Positions 25,601-39,100 of a DNA stretch of 64,000 bases are shown here, in pieces (the stretch's first letter is position 1; each line of letters starts with the position of its first letter). The notes beneath the pieces are model-generated. The model was not told the DNA's origin and ran no database searches. It was given only the letters and a program-made list of their open reading frames with translations. A program made the position numbers and the translations under genes. Origin of the DNA: Gymnothorax reevesii (lineage: Eukaryota > Chordata > Actinopteri > Anguilliformes > Muraenidae); assembly GCA_029721435.1 (NCBI GenBank), contig CM056583.1:51005620-51069619 (forward strand), in the 5' to 3' direction.

Positions 25601-28063
25601 GTCATAAAACAATTACATTCACCACTGTGACTACTGCCAGCAATTTTTTACTCGTAGCTGATGGATTACATATGTCAATGACAATAGTGACGAACTACAG
25701 GGATAACCCTGGGTATAGACTGAAAAGGCTACCTGGCAGTATGGGCTTTGGCATTGAATCCTTCATTCTTCACTTTCTTATGAAATGTTTTTGTAGTGTT
25801 AAGAAATTTGGGAATTCAAGGGGCATTCAGAGTTCATCGTAGCCCTAGAGCAGGGGTTGTCACTTTTATCCTGAATAAGGTACTAACGACCTTGACTGGG
25901 AGAGTCTGGCATTTAACCACTTGAGTGGAACAAAAGCTAGCACCCACACTGGACAAGACTGAGAATACCTGCCCCAGAGAATTGCAGAAACTGTGATTTT
26001 TTGCGATTTTCATTCAATCGCCAGACATCTTAGTTGTGAACACCAACTAATGACTTACATATACAATGACTTTTTTAAAGAAATACCGAGGGCTGAGACA
26101 TTGTAAAACCAATAGACACCAAGACCCTTCAGATCTAGAGCTTGAGATCTCCTCCAAAAACAGAAATTATTTCCATTCAAATGCCTCTCTCAGGCCTTAC
26201 TTTGCCCAACACCATCTGCATGCTTGACAAAAGCGGACTCACCTGGATTAGGGGCCAGGCATTCACACTTATACGTAGTGATATAGTCTGGCTTGAAGGC
26301 TGTGTTGATGGGGTAGTACTTGAAGGAACCCACCATCTTCTTGATAGCATCAGAAATGAAGATGAAGGAGATAAGGCTGGAAAAGCCCTCCTCTGTGAAG
26401 CGTGTCATGTACTTGATGATGTAGCTGGCATCTGTGGCCACCAGAATGAAACACTGTAGGCAGGAATGGATGCCAATCCACAGTCGCAGCTCCATGTAGT
26501 CAATGCTGTTGCTCCTGCAGAGAATAAACACAGTGTTACACGCCCAATGTCCATTGAGGTTTTCGTTGATCAAGGCTATAAGCCCAACTGAAAGACAAGA
26601 AGCTGCAGACGTAATTTGACCTGTTCTATTCACTGTGTTGCACTGCTCTCCTAATAATACATTTCCCATTGGATTTGTTCTATTTTACAGCTCAGTACTG
26701 CTCAGTGCTTATAGGCAATGCTTCACTTTCCAACAGCACAAGTGAAATACAGGAAGCAGCAACACGCCGCTCGGCCCAGTTGAGCATTTTGGGAGAGCCT
26801 CTTCTAGCTCCTGTCCCAACCATAAATGAGGAGCACAACCTTCAGATAAGGATCCATTCATTGAGCCAATGAATAATTTTTTTCCAGGAGTAGATTTGTC
26901 ACATGGTTTATGGGACTAATCCCAGGAAAAAATCAGTATATGCACTATAAAAACTTTCTGACTAATGAATGCTTATTATTACAGGGTAGGTTGAATGGAC
27001 ACACATGATCATTTGTAGCAATTTTGTGTTAATGGCCCCAAATTAATGCCCCCCCCCCCAATAAGCCTAACCTGCATACCTTCACATTTTGAAAGGGCAC
27101 CTGAGTACCCTGATGTGTGAGGTAAACAATTCATACCACAAGTGATACTGTATCTGACAGTCAATATATTTGCCCATCTTTGGGAATCCATGGCAACTGC
27201 TCAGGCTGTTATCACCCCGCCCGCAAACGAAGTGCGGGAGGGGTTATGTGTTCATATCCATTTATTTATTTATTTATTTATCTCTGTGTGTGTTTGCCTG
27301 TGGACAGCCTATAGGCTGCAGTGTTGGTCAAATCATTTTCATATTTCACAGATGGGATGGTAATGGTCCAAGTGAGAAGTGGTTAGTTTTTGGGGCAGAT
27401 CCGGATCAAACTGTGGATTCTGGATCACTTCGAACATTTTGTTAACATAATGAATCACTTGAACGTCAACACACTATAAACAACCATGAGTGGTTTGACC
27501 GGGATCCAGATTTGGATTCGGATCTGACAGATAAAAAAACCTCTAAAATATCAGCCATATTGGAAGGTCATGGGCGCGGGCCGGATGTGTGGCCTCCGGA
27601 CACACCCTCTAGTTCAGTTTTTCTTTCTGCCTTTTCATTTCATTATTAATTTGCTTGCCTCTCTGCTTACTTGCCTGCAAGTCTATCAATCAATGTCCCA
27701 GCCTGAAACGGCCACTTTTTTCTCTATAAAATACAGGCAGACAGACAAACTGATGCCATTTTTTAACAAAAAGAGAAGGGTAGTCTTTGCATGACTGACA
27801 CAGGTGAGCTTTTAACAGCAGTTACATAGGTACACTATCTACCTGCCAGCAAGTTTCTCTGGTTCTGTGCACCTTTATCACCAATATATCCCTGCACACG
27901 TGTTTTAGCACTCACTTGCTGAACTCATAGAGCAGTTTCTCAAAGATGAGGATTGGCCCGGTGGAGCTGAGGATGATGAGAGGCTGGCCACCAAACAGAC
28001 AGAAGACAGTTCCGGCCAGGGCTGTGCCCAGGAAACTCTCTATCACACCCTGCAAGGGTTGGT

Positions 28064-28103
<40 letters not shown>

Positions 28104-30851
28104 AGAATTCAAGATACAGGTAAACCAAAACAGAAGTGGAGTGGTGGAGGCACATAAAGAGAAAGCAAGTTGGAGCAAGAGAAAGAGGAGAAAATAGAGG
28201 GACAGCAGGGGACACAGAAGGAGATGAAGCCGTAACAGTTGGATATGAGGCAGTGATAACAGTAATAATAATAATAACAATCGTCATCATCATAAAAACC
28301 ATAACTACGCGATTCCGTCGGCCACATTCGATGCGTGATATCCCCAGACGCATGTTTTCCTTGGTCACCCCAGCGTAACTGACAGATCAGCATCTGGCCT
28401 TCATTGTAAAGTCAAAGCTCAAGCCCAAGCTCATAAAATGATAGACAGCAACAGGCTCAAATTAATCCTCCCAAAAGCCTTGGCCCACCATGTGACAGTA
28501 TATGACATACTGTATGGGCCATTTTGTATAGGCTCATCATTGAGATCTGTGATTAATTAACTATTGTATGAATTATTATCTAATGCCAACCAAAATTAAT
28601 TAGTGTTGTGACCTAATGACGACCAAGACTGATGCTAACAATGAGCAAATTAAGGTCATAATTGTGGTCAACAGTTCGATCACAAGAAAGCTGTATAAAT
28701 GCGGCAGTGGCATTAAATACATCGGAGATGGCAGCAGAATGAACATATATTTGAGTTTATCCAGAGATAAAATAATAAGCCAGACAGAGGAAATTTTCTT
28801 CTTTGACCTTAAACCAAAGGTCAGAGGTCAAATCCCAATGGCTACCAACTAGTACCTAATGCAAACCTGAGGGCTAAATGCAATAACTCAAAGTTGAAGG
28901 TCAAATCCAGGGTTTAATACAAACCTAAGCCATATATGGAATAATTAGTGAGATACAGGTTCCTATTTGAGCCCCTCAGAACAATAGTGGTCTCACTCCA
29001 TTTTTTATCATTTTGAGAAAACAGCTTCCAAAGTTTCGACGTTGTCAAATTCAACATACCTGAACATCCTTTGAATCTTCGCTTTCATGGTCAAAAATTA
29101 TTTTGCAGTCAGTGTTGATGATTTTTGTTATTTTTGCATGTTTTGCTTAAAAACTAAGAATTTTGGAGTTAGACCACTCTTGCACTACTATCTATATTTT
29201 GGAGGAGGAACTAACAATCTTTTGGCCCATTATTGCATGAAAAGATTTTACCTTTAGCAGACCACTATTGTTCTGATGGGCTCATTTAAGCTTAAAGTCA
29301 AAGGTCAAAACCAAGGTCACCAACTAGTGCACAATATATGACATCCCATCATTTCCAGATACAAACCTCAGCTCTAAATGCAATAAGCGACATATAGGGT
29401 TTTTTCCAGGTAGACCATGATCCCAAATTCAAAGGTCAAATTCTAGCTCATAAACTGATATGCAAAATAAGACTTCCAAATAGTCCCTAACACAAACCTA
29501 AACCCAGAATGTGACAGTAAATGAAAAATGGGCCATTTTGCGTGGGTATGCGTCATTTAGACCCTTAATTAATTAATTCACAATTTCATTAATTATTTTC
29601 TAATTTCGACCAAAATCAATAGGTATGAAGATCTCACCAGCACTAATGCCTATGCCGAATACTGTATGAACATGATTGGGTCATGACTGTGACCTGTAGT
29701 TCGATCGCAAGAAACCGTCACAAATGTGATGGTGGTGGATACAGTGGTGGCAGAACAAAGGTAAATCCATAGTGTCCCCAACTTTGTACAAGGATATAAT
29801 AATGCAGTATTACAGGTGGATTCACCTGGTAGTTGTCAGTGGCATCTCCCAGCAGCCCTCCGAAGGTGATGGCATTGGTGATACAGCCCAAGTAGATGAA
29901 GAGCACTGCGGAAATGGACTGAATGTGGAAGCCGTCGATGAAGTCACTCAGGAGCCATGGCAGCTTCCGCTTAATGTCCAATATCAGGCCACCACAGCAC
30001 CTGCAGTGTACGCAGTATACAGCTTGAAACATGTAATGCATTCTGAGAAAGCGACTATTCTTTCTGCAGTACATCAGGAACATATAAAACGAAAACATGG
30101 CAAGCAAATTTAGCAATCATGGGCAGTGTTGCTTCCACCGGTGCAACAATTCAGTTTCCACTTACAATCAGGGAAATAGAAAAGCAGGGCTACACTCTAC
30201 ATATTTGTGCCCCTGGAGAGCCAAGGTAAAGAAACTGTAAATAAATAGTTCAATAGTGAGTATTTTTTTCTGAGACCACCTCCCAGTGAATGCCAGCTCT
30301 TCTCCCAGTTCATGCGGTGCTGGCATCTCCTCATCTGCAGCAGGACCCCCTCCGCCTCCTGCCGTCCCGTTCATCTGACCCAACTCATTCAGGGAAAAGA
30401 CTGACTTCCTATGAATGGAGATAGGAAATGATGTAACCTAACATCAGGTCTTGGGCATTCCTATTAAATAGCTTCATGACCTGACTTATGCAGTCAATGG
30501 TGAGGTTTGGCTGGCTTCATCTGTAATGTGGTCAGGAAATATGTTAAATGTGAGTTTTTAAAAATATCCTAATGGTTCAGTGAAGGGGAAAGGGGTTACT
30601 GACTGAAGCGCAAGCATTACCTCATATCTGCAGAAGGCAATTTTTTGGGGGGCTCAATGCGAATTTTGGGGTCCCACTCTCCTGGTGGCAGCACAATAAC
30701 CTCATCCAAGAACTCATCAACACCAGCGATGAGGTCCTCACGGTCCCTAGCCTTGTAGGCCACATCACTGAAGAGCTTGAGAGAGAGACAGGGCGGTGGG
30801 GATAAGTTGAGAATTATAAGTCGACAATTGTAAATTGTAAGCACACTCAAA

Positions 30852-30893
<42 letters not shown>

Positions 30894-33123
30894 GATGCCC
30901 GCACACACTTACGTCTGCAAAATGCCAGCGTCATGGAGAGCCAGCATGGAGGCAATGATGACACCTGAATTAAGATTAAGTGGAGATCTAGCGCCCATGC
31001 AGGCATGATGAATGCCCATTTCTCATTGTTCTCCCCATCACTTTTTCCACAGCAAACTGTCCTCAGGCACAATCTAAGACCCAAACCATGCCTATCCATC
31101 ACCTGTACTCACTGTTGCCATTATCTCCTTCATCAGAGAGACTTGTAAAAGTCTCTCCACAAGCAATAGAAAAGATACCTGACAATTGCAAATACTGGTT
31201 TATGTCATTATCGAAAACACAGAAAGAGGAAATCATAAATCAATAATAAATGCAAATTATAAATTAAGAGGCAAGGGAAAGTACAGTGGACAGTATTTTA
31301 AAAAAAAACTGTAATTTTTGGGATGCAGCTTTTCCCTATTTTTCCAAGTCTGTGCTCTAGCATTGCAACTAAATACGAACAAACAAACAGTTTTCATTTT
31401 GTCACGTTCTAGAAAGGCCCCAAATCCTTAGATCAGTGAACATACAGCGCCCTCCATACATACTGGCACCCCTGGCTAAGATGTGTTTAAAGCCTTAAAA
31501 TAAATTACATTTTTATTTCAGAAGCATACCCTCACATTGAAAATTGTAGAAAAATGTAACCTTCAACTAAAGAGAATTTTAAGGGGAAAAAAAAATCCCT
31601 GACTAAGAAATAATTATTTTTCATAAAATCACCTGTTCCACAATTATTGGCACCCCAAACAATTCCTATGAAATAAATGTAACTGAAGTATTTCTGTCAT
31701 TTCCACAGTAGTTTACAAAGTTGATCAGAGTTTCTAGGAACATTTAATTAGTACTTCATCACTTCCTGTTTCCCTGGGGTGTAAATATGACGTGACACAG
31801 ACGCCATTTCTCTTATCCACTCTTCAACATGGGAAAGACAAAGGAACACACCATTCAAGTAAGGCAGATGTGTATCGACCATCACAAGTCAGGGAATGGC
31901 TACAAGAAAATAGCCACTCGCCTGCACCTGCCCGCATCTACTGTCAGAGGAATCATTAAGAAGTTTTAAACAACTGGAACAGTGGTAAACAAGCCTGGAA
32001 GAGGATGCAAGGTTATTTTGCCACCACACACTGTGAGGAGGATGGTAAGAGAAATAAAAAGTTCTCCAAAGCTCACTGTTAAAGAATTACAAGAAATGGT
32101 AGCATCTTGGGGTCACAAAGTCTCCAAAACAACCATCAGGTGCTATCTACATGCCAACAAGCTGTTTGGGAGGCATGCACGGAAAAAACCTTTTTTCACT
32201 CACAATCATAAACGCAAACGCCTGGAGTTCGCTAAGCGGTACTGGGACTTCAACTGGGACCGTGCGCTTTGGTCAGATGAGACCAAGATAGAGCTTTTTG
32301 GCAACAAACATTCTAAGTGGGTCTGGCGGAACACAAAGGTTGAGTATGCAGAAAAGCACCTCATGCCCACTGTGAAGTATGGAGGAGGATTGGTGATGAT
32401 GTGGGCCTGTTTCTCTTCCAGAGGCCCTGGGAACCTTGTTAGGGTGCATGGTACTGTGAATGCTTTGAAATACCAGGACATTTTAAATCAAAATCTGGTG
32501 GTCCCTGCCGAAAGCTGAAGATCATCACTGGGTCTTTCAGCAAGATAATGACCCTAAACATGTGGCCAAATCTACACAGAAATGGTTTTCTAGACACAGA
32601 ATCAAGCTCCTCCCATGGCCATCTCAGTCATCAGACTTCAACCCCATTGAAAACCTGTGGAGTGAGCTGAAGAGGAGAGTGCAGAGGAGAGGACCCAGCT
32701 CGCTGGATGATTTACAGAGATTGTGCAAAGAGGAATGGTTGAAGATCCCTCTTTCTGTATTTTCCCATCTTGTGAAACATTATAGAAGAAGATTAGGTGC
32801 TGTTTTGTTGACAAAAGGGGGTTGTACAAAGTATTAACATCAGTGGAGCTAATAATTGTGGCAGTGTAGTAAATTTGTCAATGTTGAGTCCAAATGGTCA
32901 TGTAGGTAGGTCAGGATACCTGACGGTGGCGTGAGTGTCAGCACTTACATCATCCACCATCAGAGTGGCAATGGCTCGGCCAATCTCAGTGTAGGACTTC
33001 CCTTTGCCTGGAGGCCCCAGTAACACAAAGAGAAACCTGGAGAAAGCATGGAGTAACTCTATTTACCTTTCAGACACCAAAAAAATAAATAAATTACATA
33101 TACACACACACACACACGCACAT

Positions 33124-33162
<39 letters not shown>

Positions 33163-36100
33163 ATGACACAATAAATCAAAAGCATAACAGGCAAACATGA
33201 TCAGACAGAGAACCATTTGAGAAGTCAGGCAACTGACTTCAATATACTGTAAGTATATTTGAGCTACCTGGTTGGCACAGGGACCTCAGTCAGCCCCCCC
33301 AGTGTGGTGGCTTGGGCTAAACGAACAAATGACACAAAGGGCTTTTCCAGGAAGTCCAACTCTCCCACCAGCACATTGGAGGCTTCAGCATCGCGAGGAA
33401 TCTTCTTCATGAACTTGTTGTTCAGCTAGCAAGAGAGGAATTTGATGAGGAAAAAATAATGGCCAAAAGGAGAATTTTATTTTGGCAGGTGAGGATTTGG
33501 GTTTCAAAATGCAATTAAAGCCGAATTTGAAAATTTGAAACTCCTTCCACCAATAAATTGGTTATTATCTTATTCACTCCATATTCAGTTTTTGCCGAAA
33601 CGTGATATCTCCTATTCATTTCCACACTGTAAAACACACATTCTTTCCAAAAACGCAGCAAACGCCATGACTCATTTTGTACAGATTGTGATTCATCCCA
33701 TCAGTAGCAGACCCTTGGTGGTACCAAAGGCCTTCGGCAACCTCATCATTTAATGGTTAATTATCTTATCCTACCACAGTTTGCTTTGCCTGAAAGACTT
33801 ACTGGTAAAATTTATGTCAAATTGATTTTTGATGGCATTAGGCCATTTTGTACATTGCAAATTTATGAGGCATTTTCTTCTACATATAAATGATGACATT
33901 ATATGACAATATATCCTTAAAATATTCTGAACTCATGAAGCTCATGAAACCGCACGGTTTTGCAAACATTATTTTGAGAGGCTTATCGAGCAATTAGATA
34001 TGATAGGTTGCACTCCTTCTGAATACAGTCATGGTTTTAGGACTTTGTTAGGCACATTGCAGAAAAAATGCTAATATGAGAGAAGAAAGTCAGTGATTTT
34101 TTTTTTTTGCTTTTTTTTTTATTACAGCCATGTCAAAACAATTACATCCAGTAAATGTAGCCAATAGGCAATCACTTTGTCATGATCATTTCTTAATCAT
34201 TATAGCCCATACATTAGTTTTGATTATTCATTAAATATATTGTCTGATTGTTAATCAGGTGACGTTAAATGGGAACAGCTTGAGAGCAATTAGGCAGTAA
34301 AAGTTGAGGTTTCAAAGGACCCTCTAAACATCTGATGGCACATGGCAGCTTCTTTAAGTTAACTCCCAAAAGCCCACCTTCTCCCCAGCAGAAATGCTGG
34401 TGTTGCGGGATTTTCAATGGCATGCAGTGAGCCTCTGACCCATAAACACATAATTGCTTTGAAGCTGTTCCTGTTTCAGATTTACTGAAAAATCAAGACA
34501 AATATAGCCTGTAATTGTTAAGAAATAATAACAAAATGACAGAGGTCACAGATGAGCAGTAATATAGTAGTTTACATTTGTGCTGGCTCTGTGTTGTTTT
34601 CTTTAACACCAGCAGTCAATGAAATGTAACATTTCTAAGCGCAGTAACTCAAACAGTTTCGGTCAGAATCATGTCACACTTTTTGTGATTTTAGGTCCAA
34701 AGAAGAGATGTAATTGATATTGGTCACTTTATTACGTTTGTTGCATTGCCTCCACCTACCCAAAGTCTTCATTTAACTGACTGAAGTAACTCGAATAATA
34801 ACTTGGGTAAAATTTTCTGTACACTCTCATGCTACCCAGGGGTGTGTTTCCCAAAACCGTAGTTGCTAACTAAGTAAGCAACATACATAGTTCGTCCATT
34901 CACAGTCAATGGGGCCAACTATGTAAGTTAGCATCGGTGATTTCGGGTAACGCACCCCAGAGCAGTTGTCCTGCTGATTTTCAGGACCCAATACCCTTTC
35001 CAGTTTTGTATCCACTAGACCAAACTCAGAATTTTGCCAATAGGGAGAATGATGCAATTTCAGGGATATACACTGCTGACGTCCACAGACAGCATTTGTA
35101 TCATTTTTGAAAATGACTTTAAATGGTTCAAATAAACTGTGCAATCATGTTGAAGTTGCTAAAGCAATAGAATGATTTAAACAATCACAATATTCACCAA
35201 AACATTGTGACCATCATCATATCATCATAATTTCATAAAGAAGCTCGGCAGTTCTGGTTTAATACATTGAGTGTGTATATTTATCAAAAGAGATTGAATA
35301 GCCTTGCCTCATGATGCATAGCCATAGTAACAGCAAGTACAATCAGTGCAAATTCTTAGTAACCTGTGCAGTGTACTGTTTAAGCACTGCTACCTTACTG
35401 ATTGGTCAACTTTGGCAGTCAATGCTGCCAGAATTATTTTTAAGAGGCCATGAACTCCACCCACTGGAAAGCACGTGAATGGGGAATGGTTGGTGCTTAC
35501 AGTCAGAATCTGCCTCTTAATCCCTCAAGGCTGCTTTGAGAGTCAAGTTACTTCAGCTTCAAATGCGAATGCACAAGCATTGTTTCTCTGGGGTGCTGAC
35601 ACCGATCTCTTGTGCGATTACAGTACCCATCAGGACCCATCTGAACATTATCCTTGGATTATTGTGCCTGGTGGATGTTAAGGGACAGTGCTGAGAGCAT
35701 GAGTACACACCAACAAACTGCAGGTGAGGGAAGCACCATATCCAGATAGACCAAGGGATGGGAAGGTGAGAGAACCCAGGGAATGCTCCTTAGCCATAGA
35801 CAGTAATCAGACCCTGCCTACTGTCAGTCCTAGGGTAAAACACCTGAGTACACTGCATCCTCTGGCACCCTTAAGGTTTAGCACCATTATGTTCACAACC
35901 CCTGACATAGCACTCTGTCACCCATTTTCTTCTTACGGCACTAAATCCTCAGGCTCTTCTGAAAAACAATCATTTGTTAGTCTGGCTTGGGATCATCTAA
36001 GCCCAAACTCACAAACCATTGAGAACAGCTCTCTGGGACATTAAGGGAGAAGTCTGGTCTCTCAGAGGAAGGGGGTAAGGGCGGAAGGTAGATGAAAGGG

Positions 36101-39100
36101 AGCTGAGTATGTCATATTTGGAGGGGGAGGGGGGAGGGGATTCATTAAACTGGATTTTTGGTACAAGTTGGGACTGTGTTGGCAAGGCAAGCTGCTTTGA
36201 AGTCAACAATACAGAGCCCATTGATTTGGGAAAGGTTGACTTCCCAGCACCCAGACTAATCATGAATTATTTTTGTCCCCCAGTCACCGTGCACTCTAAT
36301 TTACAGCAGTACAGTTGAAACAAAAATAGGGGAGGGAGGAGGGAGGACTTCCAGTGGTGAAATAATAATGAATTTAATAACCTTTTATGCCCCCACCCCC
36401 TGACACCTTTCGTTTGTGACTTGAGAAGACATTAAGCTCCAAGTTCTAAGCCGCACAATTCTGCACAATGCCAGACCCCCCCGCCCAAATGTACTGAAAA
36501 ACACCTAGTTATGCACGCAAACAAGCACACTCACATGCAAGTAGATACATTCACATAGTTATATGCACTACACGTACACAAGCATGCCGCAGACACCCAT
36601 ACACGTACTTACTATGTTCTTAGACTGAACTGCCCTTCCCTGAGGTGCCAAATCATGACAAATAGGCATCTTCCAAGTGAAGATGGTTGCCATTGTAATT
36701 GAAATTATAGGACCTTGGAAAGCAGCCACAAACTCTCCAGCTATCGTTTCATTCACGAGGGAATTTCTTGTTTGTTTTCCCGCACACTATCTCTGTCACT
36801 TTCAACAATCTCTCTTGAACATGTGAGCGTAAATACTAACTGAAACATGCATAAGTTATGGTCAATGTAACATAAACTGTAAATTTGCAGAATGAACATG
36901 GTAAGAACGTTACCTGGTCTGTGCTGGGTGTGTCCGAAATGTCATTCATACTTCGACTCTGAGAATGATCTGAAACAAGCAGAAACACCAAGATATCAAA
37001 ACTATTATGGTAAGACATTGTTTCCATCCCACCATATGACGACTGTGAGGATGATAACTGGATGGTCGATTATCATCCATGTCGGTGCAAAGGAGGTGCT
37101 GATAACCTTTCATGTAATTACAGGAAAATGTTGCTGAATGAGATAAACACGCGGCTTGAGGTTAGATGAAGACTGAGATTATTGCTTTTCACCGAAAAAA
37201 TTATACTGACTATTAATTTCTTCAGTTAAATATTAGCGCAGTCTGTAAATTGTGTTTCATTTTACCTCTGCTTGTGCCAGACACTAGGGATATCACCTCC
37301 ATTAATGCCTCTGAGTCAATGGCACGCCCTTTTACCAGGTGGTGTGCAGGTGATTCTCAGGGAATTGGATAGAAACATAAAAGAGCACCATCCCTGGTCT
37401 ATAGCACTTCTTGGAAAAAAGCATCTCCTTTCCCAGAGGATACCATGGGGTAAAGGGTGTAGTTGCTGGGCTGACAGCTTCCTCTTCTCTCCCGCACTTT
37501 CACCGTCCTTTGTTCATTGTTTGACTGTTCCCCTATTCTTAGCCACACCTCCCTGCATGGTCCTTAGCCTAAAACCTAAACCCCAAGAAATTAGGCCTTT
37601 CCTTTCTTATATATTCATATATATTAGAATAAAGCAGTGCGAGTTCGTCAAGCCTGTTCACCAGCGTCTCACGTACGATTGGTTACCACTTCTGAAATTT
37701 CAGGGCTACAGTTTGGTTTGTTTTTGGATTTCAAATCTGTCTTGCTCCCTGAGTATGATTGATTACCCTTGTTTGATCTCCCACTTGGCTTTCTGGTTTG
37801 GATTTTGAATACATTCTTCCTGGTAATGACTTTTTGGACTGTTTACTGATTACCATTCTGAATTTTCCCGAAATCTCACTGCTTGCAAACAACCTGGATT
37901 GTTTGACAAGATTATTAACAAAACCTCTGAACTGGATTATCATCAGCGCATGAGTCGATTACAACATCGATAATTGTGGTTGGTAGCTTTAGTGAAACCA
38001 AGTAACACAAAGAAACTAAGTGTCGGCTTAGCTGATGTCATAGTCAACCCCTCAAGCAACCATTAGCAAAGTTTTTATTGATACTAACATGTGAGGCCAG
38101 TTTGGGTGCAGTTCTCTTTTGTGGACACCAGATCAAAATTAGAATTACCAGATGTACTTTTCCTCAGATTTTTAGGTGTGCTGTATATTGAAGCCTTCCA
38201 TTGGAGACCCGAGACTGCACAGTAAAAAATGGAGTGTCAATATTGCAGTGTAAACCTATTTTCCTCTGGATAGAGTAGTAATAGCACTATGCAGAGTGAA
38301 ATCGTCTAAATGGAAGTGTCAAAAGTGAGAGTTAATTCCCACTTCCACACAAGGACAAAATCTACTCTGCAGGGTGATGAATCCCTATAGTGTTAAATAT
38401 TTTTACACACCTCATTGTTAATTTTGACACAAAATAGAGTACAATTAACTCTAAAAATCTTACACTGGCTATAGAGTAAATTTTACACTGATTTTGAGTG
38501 GGACCAAATGTTATCTGACAGAGAGTTAAATTCAACTCTTAAAGAGTAAAATTGACACTATGGTTTTTACTGTGTGGGCATGGACACACAAATAAACACA
38601 TGTATGTGCACACGCATACGCACACACACAGTGATATACAGATGAATATCACAAAGTCTGTGAACAAACTGTCAGTGTTCAGTAAATCTATTTATTTTAA
38701 TTTTTGTTTAATATCAAGTTTTTTTGCATTATTTGCCTTTTTTTATTATTTTGGTTTCACAGTCAGTTTTCCGCATGTTTTTTTTTTTCATTCATTCTTC
38801 CTGTGAGCCCTCCCGACTCCATTGGTTAATTACGGAGTTCATTGTCTTCTTTGTAACTCCTCCCTTAGTCATGCTTTGTTCTTTCCACTCCTGTTTTGAG
38901 TTCACCCCAGTGATTTGTTTTCTTTAAAAGTTCTCTATTTTCCTCAGTTTCTTATGAGTCAGTCTCTGAGTTTATTGCCAGTTACTTACAAAGCCTTTTG
39001 ATTCCCGGTGACATTCCCAATTTCTTTTCGTCTTATGGTTTTCAAGTTTTGCATAGCCCATTGTGTATAATTGATTCCGAGTCACAATTACTGGTTTGTC

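Noticed and set aside
27912..28368. Ser/Leu-rich frames of 122 and 142 codons
   Set aside because: They extend exon 13 or its shadow frame through the (TC)n tract; only 27916-28049 is coding.
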